NCBI RefSeq assembly: GCF_006874425.1
Contig: NZ_VIJZ01000004.1
Span: 496,001 to 560,000 of the forward strand
Source of the DNA: Paenibacillus ottowii
Lineage (GTDB): Bacteria > Bacillota > Bacilli > Paenibacillales > Paenibacillaceae
DNA length: 64,000 nt
Direction: 5' to 3'
The translations under genes and the position numbers were made by a program. Each line of letters starts with the position of its first letter. The first letter of the stretch is position 1. The notes beneath the pieces are model-generated. The model made no database searches and was not told where the DNA came from. It worked only from the letters and a program-made list of their open reading frames with translations. This document shows, piece after piece, positions 50,184 through 60,043 of this stretch.

Positions 50184-51329
50184 ATGAGAAAGAAGGAAGT
50201 GGTTGCCATGCTGCTGGCCGGCGGACAAGGCAAAAGACTCAAAGGACTGACCCGTACATTAGCCAAACCAGCAGTGTTTTTTGGAGGAACTTACCGTATT
50301 ATTGATTTCCCTCTCAGTAACTGTTCTCATTCGGGAATAGACACCGTTGGGGTGTTGACCCAATATGAACCGTTGGTGCTTCATTCCTATATCGGCGTAG
50401 GCAGCGATTGGGATTTGGACCGCCTGGATGGAGGAGTTTTCGTTTTACCACCACACGAGAAAGAAAATGGAAATAACTGGTACCGGGGTACAGCGGATGC
50501 GATTTATCGAAACCTGCATTTCTTGGATCAGTATGACCCGGAGCATGTGCTCATTCTGTCAGGGGATCACATTTATAAAATGGACTATAGTCGAATGCTC
50601 GACTACCACAAGGAAAAGGAAGCCGATTGCACCATTTCGGTCATCAATGTTCCCATTCAAGAGGCCCAACGGTTTGGGATCCTGAACGCCGATGAGGACC
50701 TGAGAATATATGACTTTGAGGAAAAGCCTGAACAGCCGAAAAGTACATTGGCTTCTATGGGTATTTATTTATTCAAATGGGATATATTGCGTCATTACTT
50801 ACTGGAAAGCGCAAGCGATTCTGAATCTTCACATGATTTTGGCAAGGATATCATTCCGCTACTGCTTCAGCATGGTCGGTCGCTGTATGCGTATCCGTTT
50901 GCCGGGTACTGGAAAGATGTGGGCACCGTTCAGAGCTTGTGGGAGTCGAATATGGATCTGCTGGTTCAGGACCCGCCGCTAGATCTGAATGACCCTTTCT
51001 GGCGCATCTATACCCGCAGTCCCAATCAACCTGCCCAGTATATAACCCATCGGGCAATCCTGAAAAACAGCATTGTAAATGAAGGCTGCATGGTGGATGG
51101 AGAGGTAAGACACTCTGTACTGTTTTATGGAGTTGAAGTCGGTGAAGGGAGTGTTATTACCGATTCTGTCATTATGCCGAATGTAAAAATCGGACGCAAT
51201 GTACGTATTCATCGGGCGATCGTGAATGAGAACATGGTTATTGAAGACAACGCAGTCATTGGACCTGAAGATCATCTGAATGAAATTATTTTGTTCGATC
51301 AGGAAAGCCAGCTTCATGCACGAATATAA
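50184..51329 (+). CDS. glgC: Glucose-1-phosphate adenylyltransferase
   Basis: A 381-residue enzyme making ADP-glucose for glycogen. Nucleotidyltransferase motif [20 protein letters not shown] (11-30), [30 protein letters not shown] (catalytic Asp) and the left-handed beta-helix C-terminal part with hexapeptide repeats. ATG 50184 follows GGGAGGT; the frame continues upstream without a site. Followed by glgD after 23 bases. Confidence 0.94.
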   Translation: MRKKEVVAMLLAGGQGKRLKGLTRTLAKPAVFFGGTYRIIDFPLSNCSHSGIDTVGVLTQYEPLVLHSYIGVGSDWDLDRLDGGVFVLPPHEKENGNNWYRGTADAIYRNLHFLDQYDPEHVLILSGDHIYKMDYSRMLDYHKEKEADCTISVINVPIQEAQRFGILNADEDLRIYDFEEKPEQPKSTLASMGIYLFKWDILRHYLLESASDSESSHDFGKDIIPLLLQHGRSLYAYPFAGYWKDVGTVQSLWESNMDLLVQDPPLDLNDPFWRIYTRSPNQPAQYITHRAILKNSIVNEGCMVDGEVRHSVLFYGVEVGEGSVITDSVIMPNVKIGRNVRIHRAIVNENMVIEDNAVIGPEDHLNEIILFDQESQLHARI

Positions 51330-51352
51330 CTCGGATAAGGACGGTGTCCGCT

Positions 51353-52456
51353 ATGAGCCGACTCATTGGAGTGATCAACCTGGATCACGAATTGGATCAA
51401 TTGAAGGAGTTGACTTATTTCCGGTGCGGGGCTGCAGTACCCTTTGCTAGTCGGTATCGGCTCATTGATTTTACCTTATCTAATATGATGCATGCAGGGG
51501 TGCATGATATTGCACTGTTTATCCGCCGCAAATACCGTTCGCTGCTGGATCATTTGGGTGAAGGTCGGCCATGGGATCTAGACCGCAGAAGAGGCGGGTT
51601 GTTTATATTACCACCGGACTGGAACGATCCGACGGATGCTTCACGTGGGGATTTGCAGCATGTGCACAACAATCTGGACTTTTTCCATCGCTCATCAGGG
51701 CAAACCATTGTTCATGCAGGAACTCAGCATATCAACAAGGTTGATATAGAGGATGTATATCGGTATCATCTGGAAAAGAAAGCAGATGTCACCCTAGTTT
51801 ATAAACCTATCCACCAACTCGAAACGGAGCATGCCCCTTGTGTACGGCTGGAGATTGATGAGAGCGGACGAGTGACCGGTATTCATCAGGAGCAGGATCA
51901 TCATAATATTTATCTGGAAATGTTTGTGATGGACAAAAGCTTGTATCTGGATCAAGTGAGGCATTGCATTGCCCATCAGGATAATCATTTCTTTCGCGAT
52001 GCGATTCAGAAAAATCCAAGTGGACTGCGCATCTATGCGTATCGCTATGAAGGTTATCATGCAGTTATCAATTCCATCGAGAGCTATTATAAAAATAGCA
52101 TGAAACTGCTGGATCAGGAGCAATATCAAGCCCTGTTCCAGAATCAGCCGGTGCATACCAAAATCAAGTATGAAGCCCCGACTCGCTATACGTACAGCGC
52201 CGAGGTAGATCATTCCCTTGTTGCCAACGGCTGCACTATTGGGGGCAAGGTCGAGAACAGCATTCTTTTTCGTGGTGTACAGGTAGAGGAGGGTGCGTGC
52301 GTAAGCAACTCGATTATTATGCAAAAATGTGTGATTGGCAAAGGCGCAGTTGTGCAGAATGTGGTTTTGGATAAAGACGTGCAGCTTTCAGCAGATCGAA
52401 CTCTGATTGGAGACAGTAGAGTTCCCTATGTGATTGCTAAGAATAGCGTGATTTAA
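51353..52456 (+). CDS. glgD: GlgD regulatory subunit of ADP-glucose pyrophosphorylase
   Basis: A 367-residue GlgC paralogue. It keeps the overall fold (YRLIDFTLSNMMHAGVHDI, GRPWDLDRRRGGLFILPPDW) but lacks the glycine-rich nucleotide loop (INLDHELDQLKELTYF instead of LLAGGxGxRL) and the catalytic Asp motif reads AGTQHINKVD. GlgD proteins modulate GlgC in Bacilli. ATG 51353 follows AAGGACGG; GTG 51344 is closer to the site but less usual. The gene lies between glgC and glgP. Confidence 0.9.
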   Translation: MSRLIGVINLDHELDQLKELTYFRCGAAVPFASRYRLIDFTLSNMMHAGVHDIALFIRRKYRSLLDHLGEGRPWDLDRRRGGLFILPPDWNDPTDASRGDLQHVHNNLDFFHRSSGQTIVHAGTQHINKVDIEDVYRYHLEKKADVTLVYKPIHQLETEHAPCVRLEIDESGRVTGIHQEQDHHNIYLEMFVMDKSLYLDQVRHCIAHQDNHFFRDAIQKNPSGLRIYAYRYEGYHAVINSIESYYKNSMKLLDQEQYQALFQNQPVHTKIKYEAPTRYTYSAEVDHSLVANGCTIGGKVENSILFRGVQVEEGACVSNSIIMQKCVIGKGAVVQNVVLDKDVQLSADRTLIGDSRVPYVIAKNSVI

Positions 52457-52502
52457 AAGATCATACTTAGCCATAAAAACGGAATTAACAGGAGGTACAA
52501 CT

Positions 52503-54956
52503 TTGTTCAGCAATAAAGAAGCATTTAAGCAGACTTTTCGAGAGCAACTGGTCGGAAGGCTGGGTAAACCGATGCAGGAGGCTCAGTCGGAAGACGTATA
52601 TAAGGTATTAGGTGGCATGATTCGTGAACAAGTTGGCAAGAATTGGGCCGAAACAAATCAAGCCTACAAAGAAGGTCAAGAGAAACAGGTTTATTATTTT
52701 TCACTGGAATTTTTAATAGGTCGTCTATTGGGCAATAATCTGCTGAATTTGGGCGTATTGGATATGGTTCGAGAGGCATTAGGGGAATTGGGCTGGGATC
52801 TGGAGGAAATCGAAGCACAGGAAGCGGATGCTGGGCTAGGCAATGGTGGTCTTGGCCGTCTGGCGGCTTGTTTCATGGACTCATTAGCATCCCTTGGCTA
52901 TGCAGGACATGGCTGCGGGATTCGATATAAATATGGTCTGTTTGAGCAGCGTATTGTGGACGGAAATCAGGTTGAATTGCCGGATTACTGGCTACAAAAA
53001 GGGAATGTATGGGAGGAACGCCGTCCTGACAAAAAGGTCGAGGTTCATTTTTGGGGACGCGTGGAAACCCGTGAACAAGATGGGCGCCTTGTGTTCGAGA
53101 CACGGGATGCCGAAACGGTCTGGGCTGTCCCTTACGATATTCCGCTGGTCGGCTATGGTCATGCGCAGGTAAATACGCTGCGGATTTGGAGTGCTGAATC
53201 GGCACTTGATCCCGTGCGGGGACCGATTCGAGGCGAGGGCGGCTATTACCGTTTTCTCGACTACAATCGATCAGTAGAATCCATCTCGGCCTTTCTCTAT
53301 CCGGATGATTCAAATTATGAGGGCAAGCTGCTTCGCTTGAAGCAGCAGTATTTCCTCTGCTCTGCTGGCTTACAGAGTATTTTGCGTACGTTTGAGAAGC
53401 TTCGTTTACCTTACAGCCAGTTGCCCGATAAAATAGCACTGCACATTAACGATACCCATCCGACGCTGGTTATACCGGAGCTGATGCGTATTTTGATAGA
53501 CGTAAAGGGCTTGGGCTGGGATGAAGCGTGGGATATTACAACACGGACCGTTTCATATACGAATCATACGATATTAAGTGAGGCGCTGGAACAATGGCCT
53601 GTCAACATGGTGAGGGAACTGCTGCCTCGAATTTACTTGATCATTGAAGAAATGAACAAACGTTATTGCGCTATGTTATTAGAGCGTTATCCGGGTCAGG
53701 ATATCAAAATTGGTGAAATGGCGATTATTCATAATGAACAAATTCGCATGGCTCATTTGGCTATCGTCGGCAGTTATAGCGTTAACGGAGTGGCTGCATT
53801 GCATACGAAAATTTTGAAGGAACGAGAAATGAAATCATTTCATGAACTGTATCCTGACCGGTTTAATAATAAAACAAATGGGATTGCCCATCGCCGTTGG
53901 CTGATGCACGCCAACCCGGAGCTGGCAAGCTTGTATGATGAGACGCTCGGTGTACGCTGGAGAACCCATCCACGTGAGCTCATCGACCTGCTTCGTTACA
54001 GTGAGGATGAGGCGTTCCAAAAACGGATTCAGGCGATTAAGCAAAATAATAAGATCAGGCTTGCTGAGCATGTGTTTGCAAAACAGGGTGTACGACTGGA
54101 TACATCCTCCATTTTTGATGTGCAGGTCAAACGTTTGCACGGATATAAGCGACAACTGCTCAATATTTTGCATGTAATGCATCTATATAACCAGCTCAAA
54201 ACTAATCCTGCACTGGATGTGACGCCACGCACGTTTATTTTTGGTGCGAAAGCAGCCCCCGGTTATTTTCTTGCCAAACAGACAATTAAGCTCATTAACA
54301 ATGTGGCGGACACCATTAACCGGGATGTAGATGTCAAGGACAAGCTGAAAGTCGTTTTCCTTGAAAATTATTCGGTCTCGTTGGCGGAGCTGATCATTCC
54401 TGCGGCGGATGTGAGTGAACAGATTTCTACAGCAGGCAAGGAAGCATCAGGTACAGGCAACATGAAATTTATGATGAACGGCGCACTGACTTTGGGCACG
54501 TTGGACGGTGCTAATGTTGAAATGCACGAAATGGTAGGCGATGCCAACATGTTTATTTTTGGATTGAAGGTCGATCAGATTGAGGAATATTACCGGAACG
54601 GCCAGTATTCGGCACGCAAAATAGCCAACAGTGATGAAAGGCTGCGTGAAGTGCTGGATCAACTGGTAAACGATGCTCCTTTTACACGGCATGAACGGGA
54701 ATTTGAGGCCATTTATCAATCCCTGATTGACCATAATGATGAATACTTTGTGCTTAAAGACTTTGCAGCCTATGTAGATACGCAGGCTCATATTGAGCAG
54801 GTGTACCGAAATCCCTCGGAGTGGACACGACGTGTTATTGTAAATATGGCCCATTCCGGAAAATTCTCCAGTGATTGCACAATTCAGCAATACGCGGCTG
54901 AGATTTGGGACCTTGTACCTCTATCGAGCGATGTCAATAAGCGAATTCTGTTTTAA
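52503..54956 (+). CDS. glgP: Glycogen/starch phosphorylase
   Basis: An 817-residue GT35 phosphorylase that releases glucose-1-phosphate from alpha-glucans. Visible: GLGNGGLGRLAACFMDSLAS near residue 110-130, INDTHPTLVIPELMRIL, RLHGYKRQLLN, and the PLP site SGTGNMKFMMNGALTLGTLD with the Schiff-base Lys655. TTG 52503 is used, eight bases after AGGAGG; no closer ATG fits. Order glgC-glgD-glgP without glgA and glgB differs from the B. subtilis glgBCDAP operon, so those genes must be elsewhere or lost. Confidence 0.94.
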   Translation: MFSNKEAFKQTFREQLVGRLGKPMQEAQSEDVYKVLGGMIREQVGKNWAETNQAYKEGQEKQVYYFSLEFLIGRLLGNNLLNLGVLDMVREALGELGWDLEEIEAQEADAGLGNGGLGRLAACFMDSLASLGYAGHGCGIRYKYGLFEQRIVDGNQVELPDYWLQKGNVWEERRPDKKVEVHFWGRVETREQDGRLVFETRDAETVWAVPYDIPLVGYGHAQVNTLRIWSAESALDPVRGPIRGEGGYYRFLDYNRSVESISAFLYPDDSNYEGKLLRLKQQYFLCSAGLQSILRTFEKLRLPYSQLPDKIALHINDTHPTLVIPELMRILIDVKGLGWDEAWDITTRTVSYTNHTILSEALEQWPVNMVRELLPRIYLIIEEMNKRYCAMLLERYPGQDIKIGEMAIIHNEQIRMAHLAIVGSYSVNGVAALHTKILKEREMKSFHELYPDRFNNKTNGIAHRRWLMHANPELASLYDETLGVRWRTHPRELIDLLRYSEDEAFQKRIQAIKQNNKIRLAEHVFAKQGVRLDTSSIFDVQVKRLHGYKRQLLNILHVMHLYNQLKTNPALDVTPRTFIFGAKAAPGYFLAKQTIKLINNVADTINRDVDVKDKLKVVFLENYSVSLAELIIPAADVSEQISTAGKEASGTGNMKFMMNGALTLGTLDGANVEMHEMVGDANMFIFGLKVDQIEEYYRNGQYSARKIANSDERLREVLDQLVNDAPFTRHEREFEAIYQSLIDHNDEYFVLKDFAAYVDTQAHIEQVYRNPSEWTRRVIVNMAHSGKFSSDCTIQQYAAEIWDLVPLSSDVNKRILF

Positions 54957-55089
54957 AATAGCGAAACAGGCGGAATAGCATTGCTTTTCAAACGCTGAGG
55001 GTTATAATGACAGTATAGACTAAGTAAGGATGGGGGATGTTTGACCTCATTTCTGAACTTGAATTTGTACTGTTGAAGGAGTCCTCCTA

Positions 55090-55698
55090 TTGATAAAGTT
55101 CAATCCGAAAAGGCTCAAATCTCATAAATCAAAGAAGAAGTACAACGTGTTTCAAAATATATGGCGGGCAATTCGTCTGAATTTTATCAAGTTGTTGCGC
55201 GCCCCTGGAGGAGTTAAAAAGATCTCTTTGGGCTTCGCCATTGGCTTTGGTCTGGAAATGATCGTAATTTCCACGGCCTCTCTGGTATACCTCGTGTTTT
55301 ATCCGATTGTTCGGTTGTCTGGTGGTTCGCTGCCTGCGGCCATTGTGGGTAACGTTGTAGGCAAGCTGACCTTTTTGCCGATTGTACTGATGCCATTCGC
55401 CAAGCAACTGGGAGCTTGGATCTATCCATCACATTATCCGGTACATGTCAGGGGCGGTCGACTTCACGAGCATTCTTTTATGGAGCTTTTTCACGGCAAC
55501 TGGTCTGTATTCAGAGACTTGCTGCACGGAGGTCTCCACATCCTGATCGGCATGTCTATTTTCGGGATCGTGCTGGGTATAATCTCGTATTTTGTCATTC
55601 AGGTTTTGTATAACCGTTCGCTCCACAAACGGTTGGAAAAACGTAAGCTGCGTCATGGCGCAGGATTTTCGCCTACCCGATTGCTGAAGAATGGCTAA
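55090..55698 (+). CDS. DUF2062 membrane protein
   Basis: A 202-residue protein with a basic N-terminus, three hydrophobic segments (ISLGFAIGFGLEMIVISTAS; LPAAIVGNVVGKLTFLPIVL; ILIGMSIFGIVLGIISYFVI) and a basic tail. The FAIGF...LPAAIVGNVVGKLTFLPIV arrangement is that of DUF2062 proteins, function unknown. TTG 55090 follows AAGGAG by eight bases. Single gene with a strong hairpin behind it. Confidence 0.75.
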   Translation: MIKFNPKRLKSHKSKKKYNVFQNIWRAIRLNFIKLLRAPGGVKKISLGFAIGFGLEMIVISTASLVYLVFYPIVRLSGGSLPAAIVGNVVGKLTFLPIVLMPFAKQLGAWIYPSHYPVHVRGGRLHEHSFMELFHGNWSVFRDLLHGGLHILIGMSIFGIVLGIISYFVIQVLYNRSLHKRLEKRKLRHGAGFSPTRLLKNG

Positions 55699-55712
55699 TT
55701 TAATGCAAAAGA

Positions 55713-55752
55713 AGAAGCTCCTTAAGCCTATCTTTAGGCCTAAGGAGCTTCT
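55713..55752. terminator. Terminator-like hairpin after the DUF2062 gene
   Basis: AGAAGCTCCTTAAGCCTA / TAGGCCTAAGGAGCTTCT with TCTT loop, one mismatch, weak T-tract. Confidence 0.65.
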
Positions 55753-55849
55753 GTTGGATTTATGCAACTTTTTACTTTTGTGTCACGTCTAAGGATTATG
55801 TGTACTTCATCCTATGAGTATTTATATAGACACAGGAGGAATCGACGAA

Positions 55850-56866
55850 ATGAACAAATGGAATTCTATCACAGCTACAGTCGCAGCACTCTCAATCCTG
55901 TTGGGAACGGCTCCAGTGGCAATGGCACAGCAACCCGCTGCTGCCACAACCCCAGCTTCAAATGCACAAACTTCTGTTAACTTGGACCCAACTGCCACTA
56001 AGCGTCTAACGGATGTCCTAAACACATTAGCAGGGAAACAAACAATAGAGTTTACAAGTGCGTACACTGACGCATGGGCGGTTTACGGTACCTTGAAAGG
56101 GACAGCAAATGCAGATTTCATCCAAAATTATGATTCCAAGAAAGGAATCGTGCAGTCCACCAGCATCATTTATAAGGCAGCTGATATGGATAAGGTGATG
56201 CCCCCTGATTTGCGCAGTAAAGTTGCGTCATTCCTGAAAACATTCGATACTGATAAAGTTTTCAAAACGGAGGCCTTCTGGCGTGTATATTCCCCGATTG
56301 ACGAAGGAGGATTCAAAAATTACTGGGTGCTATGGGGGAAAAACCAAAGCATTTATATTCACCTTGATCAAGGAAATAAAATAATGGCCAGTTTTTTGTA
56401 TTCACTCAATGACGTTAAAGCTGCCCTGACCAACAAAGCGAACCGTTCGCTAAAAACACTGGGCATTCCTACAACCCAACCGTTTGAATATACGCTTCGT
56501 CAGCAGGAGAACAACGATACCGTCTGGCACTTCAGGAATGAGGATGATATTAACATTGTGCTGATCGGCGTGAAAACCGGTAAAGTATGGGCTGTAAAAA
56601 ACGGGTATGGCATGGACTGGGACGGAGATAAGGATTTTGCCAAAGCATTTGCTAAGCCCAAGCTCAGTAAAAATCAGGCACTTTCAGCTGCCAAGTCGAA
56701 AGTACAATCTCTTTTTGGAATTAATCTGAAGGGATATACTGTGCAAATAAAGAAAAACGAATATACATTCTTGAAAAAAGGTGCAGCTACGGTTGTGGGA
56801 AAAATCAATAAAAAGGGCGTATTTTACTCACTAGAAGCTATGCCTGCAAATGGAATTCGGAATTAA
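55850..56866 (+). CDS. Secreted hypothetical protein with PepSY-like C-terminus
   Basis: A 338-residue exported protein: signal peptide to about residue 25 (SITATVAALSILLGTAPVAM, cleavage after AMA), then a mature part with YTDAWAVYGTLKGTANADFI and a C-terminal region (about 270-335: SKNQALSAAKSKVQSLFGIN, KGYTVQIKKNEYTFLKKGA) that resembles PepSY-type beta-alpha units. It may be a protease-inhibitor-like or wall-associated protein; function unassigned. AGGAGGA precedes ATG 55850. Confidence 0.7.
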   Translation: MNKWNSITATVAALSILLGTAPVAMAQQPAAATTPASNAQTSVNLDPTATKRLTDVLNTLAGKQTIEFTSAYTDAWAVYGTLKGTANADFIQNYDSKKGIVQSTSIIYKAADMDKVMPPDLRSKVASFLKTFDTDKVFKTEAFWRVYSPIDEGGFKNYWVLWGKNQSIYIHLDQGNKIMASFLYSLNDVKAALTNKANRSLKTLGIPTTQPFEYTLRQQENNDTVWHFRNEDDINIVLIGVKTGKVWAVKNGYGMDWDGDKDFAKAFAKPKLSKNQALSAAKSKVQSLFGINLKGYTVQIKKNEYTFLKKGAATVVGKINKKGVFYSLEAMPANGIRN

Positions 56867-56966
56867 GTAAAGGGTCCTACATTCGCTTCTGCCGCTCAAA
56901 TCGTATACAATACGTGTGCATACAACACTGGACGAAAGGTTAATGTACATATGAGGAGTGGTGAAG

Positions 56967-59642
56967 TTGCGGAAGATATGGCAAATCTACTTAACAGACT
57001 GGAGAAATGTATTCAAAGTATCGACCGGGACTTTATTAGTCATTGGCATCATTCTTTTGCCTTCCGTCTATGCATGGGTGAATTTGAAAGCAATGTGGGA
57101 CCCATATGCAAATACATCTGGTATTAAAATTGCAGTAACCAGCCAAGATCAGGGTGCTGAGGTGAATGGTAAAAAGATTAATATCGGTGACGAGGTTATA
57201 CATAGCCTTCAAAATAACAAGAAGCTGGGTTGGACTTTTGTCAATGAAGCAGAAGCACGAAAAGGGGTGCTGAACGGTGATTATTATGCCAGCCTGCTGA
57301 TTCCGAAGGATTTTTCAGAGAAAATTACAAGTGTGTTGACGGAAAATCCGCAAAAGCCGGAAATTGATTATGCTGTGAATGAAAAAATCAATGCAGTAGC
57401 TCCGAAAATCACCTCCTCAGGGGCAACCTCTCTGACAAACCAAATTAGTCAAAACTTTATTGAAACGGCCAGTCAGGCGGTTTTGACGAAATTAAAGGAA
57501 GCCGGAGTCAAGCTGGAAGAGGAGCTTCCGACGATTCGCAACATTGAAAATCGGGTGCTAGAGCTGAACAATCGATTGCCTGATATTGATCGGTTGGGTA
57601 AGCAGGCATTGGAGCTGGAGCAGAATTTACCCAAAATTAAGGCCCAAGGACAAAAGATCATTGCCTTGAAGGAAAAAATACCTGAAATTAACCGCGCTGG
57701 CGACTTGGTGCTTAAAATAGATAAAAACCTGCCTGAGCTGGATAAGGTGGGCGCAGTTATTTTGGATATTCAAAAAAGACTGCCTGATATTCAAAAAGCC
57801 GGTGATCGAATTGTTGAACTGGATCAGAATTTCAGTAAGGTAGAAAGCGCACTGGCCACCGCCTTGGAGGACACGCAAACAGCCCTTAAGGTCATTAATG
57901 CTGCCCAAACAGCCCTGCCGGAAGTACAAAAAATAGCCAGTACAGGCAAGGATTTTACAACCGGTATAATCGACTTTCTGGATAAAAACGAGGATGCGCT
58001 TGATTCGATCGGAACTGTAGTTAAAGAAGACTTACAGTTGGTGCAACAAATTGCGAATGAAGTTTCACAAATTACAGGCATCATTCGTGGTGTGGATTTT
58101 GATCCTAAAGCCGCACAAGCCGCGGCGAATCGGATTAGCGGCAGGCTAACGACTGCCATAGGTGTGCTGGATCATATTTCTCAATTGCTGAACCGTGTAA
58201 ACGGATATTTGCCTAGCCAACCTCTGAATTCACTTATTTCCCGGGTAAACTCGGTAGAGGACCGTTTTCGCCGATTGAACAGCACGGTCACTAGTATCAG
58301 GGATGCTATTCAGCGTGGCGAGAAACCTGCCCAAAATCTGCTGGATGACGCTGATCGCCTTGCAGGCGAAATCAGTAGCGGAATTGACGGCATTTTGAAC
58401 AATTATGATACGGAATATGCACCTGCTATTCAAAAGGCGCTGGATCAAATCAAATCGGTCGCCCGCAATTCAGCCAATGTGCTGGCCACAGCTCAAGAGC
58501 AGCTCCCGAATATTGAAAAGCTATTAAATGACGCACAAGCAATCACGGAATTCGGGCAGCAAGAGCTAACACGTCTCCAGCAGGACTTGCCACAATATCG
58601 TCAAAAGCTGCATGAAGCAGCGACGACGATACAGGGACGCATGGGTGAGTTTACGAATGCTGTGAACAAAGCGGCAGACTTTGTGAAGCACGATTTGCCC
58701 ACGGTCAAAAGTAAAATTCATCAGGCGGCAGACTTTGTCCGCAATGATTTGCCGAAGGCGGAACAACAGTTTGTTAAAATGGCAGACTTAATTGAAAACA
58801 AGTTTCCAGAGGCTGAAAAAGCGGTACACCAGGTAGCCAATTTTGTCAGAACTGATCTTCCGGCTGCCGAGGATTCCATACGCCAGGCTGCAGACACCAT
58901 CCGCAAGCTTAAGGGTGAAAATGCGCTTGGAAGAGCGATCGCGTTGCTTAAAGGGGATGTAAAAAAAGAAAGTGATTTTCTCGGTAGTCCAGTATCGCTG
59001 AAGCAGGAGCGGATATACCCGATTCCTAACTACGGGTCTGCGATGTCGCCTTTTTACACTACATTGTCGATTTGGGTAGGCGCGATGCTCCTGGTCTCCA
59101 TGTTCAGGGTAGATGTGGATGACCCGGAAGGACAATATAAAAGCTACCAAGTATATTTCGGACGGCTCATGACGTTTTCCACAATTGGTATTTTTCAGGC
59201 GCTGAGCGTATCTCTCGGTGATTTGTTCCTGCTGGGAACATACGTGGATGCCAAAGTAGCATTTGTACTGTCCTCTATGCTGATCAGTCTGGTGTTTACC
59301 GCCATGACCTATACCTTGGTTTCGGTGTTCGGCAATATCGGGAAAGGTCTGGCAGTCATTCTGCTGGTGCTTCAATTCTCCAGCTCAGGAGGGACATTTC
59401 CCATTGCGACGAGTACAACATTTTTTCAGACCTTGAATCCGATCGTACCGTTTACTTATGCAGTTAGTCTGCTGCGGGAAACGGTAGGAGGAATGTTGCC
59501 ATCAACGGTCACACGAGATGTAGTGATGCTGTTTGTGTTTATCGGAATTTGCTTCCTGTTTGGATTAGTGCTTAAGAAGCCGCTCAGCAAAACTACGAAG
59601 AAAATGGCTGAGCGAGCGAAAGAAACCAAATTGATTCCTTGA
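56967..59642 (+). CDS. YhgE/Pip-type membrane protein with internal repeats
   Basis: An 891-residue protein: one N-terminal membrane helix (TGTLLVIGIILLPSVYAWVN), a very long extracellular helical domain, and five or six C-terminal helices (LSIWVGAMLLVSMF onward) as in YhgE/Pip and ABC-2-type exporters linked to ESX-like secretion or phage infection. The extracellular part carries six tandem 17-residue repeats (residues 187-288, pattern LPxIxxxGxxIlxLxxx) and four 18-residue repeats (569-640, pattern AADFVxxDLPxxExxxxQ). TTG 56967 is chosen for its spacing to GAGGAG; GTG 56958 and 56961 are too close. Not linked to an obvious partner. Confidence 0.8.
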   Translation: MRKIWQIYLTDWRNVFKVSTGTLLVIGIILLPSVYAWVNLKAMWDPYANTSGIKIAVTSQDQGAEVNGKKINIGDEVIHSLQNNKKLGWTFVNEAEARKGVLNGDYYASLLIPKDFSEKITSVLTENPQKPEIDYAVNEKINAVAPKITSSGATSLTNQISQNFIETASQAVLTKLKEAGVKLEEELPTIRNIENRVLELNNRLPDIDRLGKQALELEQNLPKIKAQGQKIIALKEKIPEINRAGDLVLKIDKNLPELDKVGAVILDIQKRLPDIQKAGDRIVELDQNFSKVESALATALEDTQTALKVINAAQTALPEVQKIASTGKDFTTGIIDFLDKNEDALDSIGTVVKEDLQLVQQIANEVSQITGIIRGVDFDPKAAQAAANRISGRLTTAIGVLDHISQLLNRVNGYLPSQPLNSLISRVNSVEDRFRRLNSTVTSIRDAIQRGEKPAQNLLDDADRLAGEISSGIDGILNNYDTEYAPAIQKALDQIKSVARNSANVLATAQEQLPNIEKLLNDAQAITEFGQQELTRLQQDLPQYRQKLHEAATTIQGRMGEFTNAVNKAADFVKHDLPTVKSKIHQAADFVRNDLPKAEQQFVKMADLIENKFPEAEKAVHQVANFVRTDLPAAEDSIRQAADTIRKLKGENALGRAIALLKGDVKKESDFLGSPVSLKQERIYPIPNYGSAMSPFYTTLSIWVGAMLLVSMFRVDVDDPEGQYKSYQVYFGRLMTFSTIGIFQALSVSLGDLFLLGTYVDAKVAFVLSSMLISLVFTAMTYTLVSVFGNIGKGLAVILLVLQFSSSGGTFPIATSTTFFQTLNPIVPFTYAVSLLRETVGGMLPSTVTRDVVMLFVFIGICFLFGLVLKKPLSKTTKKMAERAKETKLIP

Positions 59643-59648
59643 TTGTTG

Positions 59649-59835
59649 AAAAAGTGAGTTACAGTGGTTAGTTGGCGGCTCCGAGAAGGATTTGATCTTA
59701 CGATCGCTGTTGCCACGGGATTCTTTGGGTTGAATAAGACATGAAGTGGCTAGAATCCCGTGGCAAAGGCGAACGCTCCGCTTCTCCAGATTCAAATCCT
59801 CCACTTCGCTGGCATCCGCCGTAAAGTCACTTTTT
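59649..59835. repeat. 187-bp nested inverted-repeat element
   Basis: Paired arms from outside in: AAAAAGTGA (59649-59657) with TCACTTTTT (59827-59835); GGCGG (59674-59678) with CCGCC (59816-59820); GGATTTGA (59688-59695) with TCAAATCC (59792-59799); TTGCCACGGGATTCT (59710-59724) with AGAATCCCGTGGCAA (59752-59766). No coding frame seems real. It could be a dispersed repeat (MITE-like) or a structured RNA. Confidence 0.6.
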
Positions 59836-59865
59836 TTAACATTCGGCGGGTTTTATGGGGATTTG

Positions 59866-59907
59866 GCCTTCGCATGTAATGCTTCGGCATGGTGCGGAGG
59901 CTTTTTT
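59866..59907 (+). terminator. Terminator downstream of the hairpin element
   Basis: GCCTTCGC / GCGGAGGC with an inner pairing around GCTTCGGC, followed by six T. Rest of 59908-60043 shows no gene. Confidence 0.7.
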
Positions 59908-60043
59908 GCATGCGCCGTCCAACCCTAAAAATGTATTTTTGGGTGTTTCAAAGGGGAATGTTCTGGTGAATAAACTGGGTATGGTCTTTTTTGTGCAATT
60001 TTTGCGGCATTAAAAAAATCCTTAAGCAAAGGCGGGAGACGGT

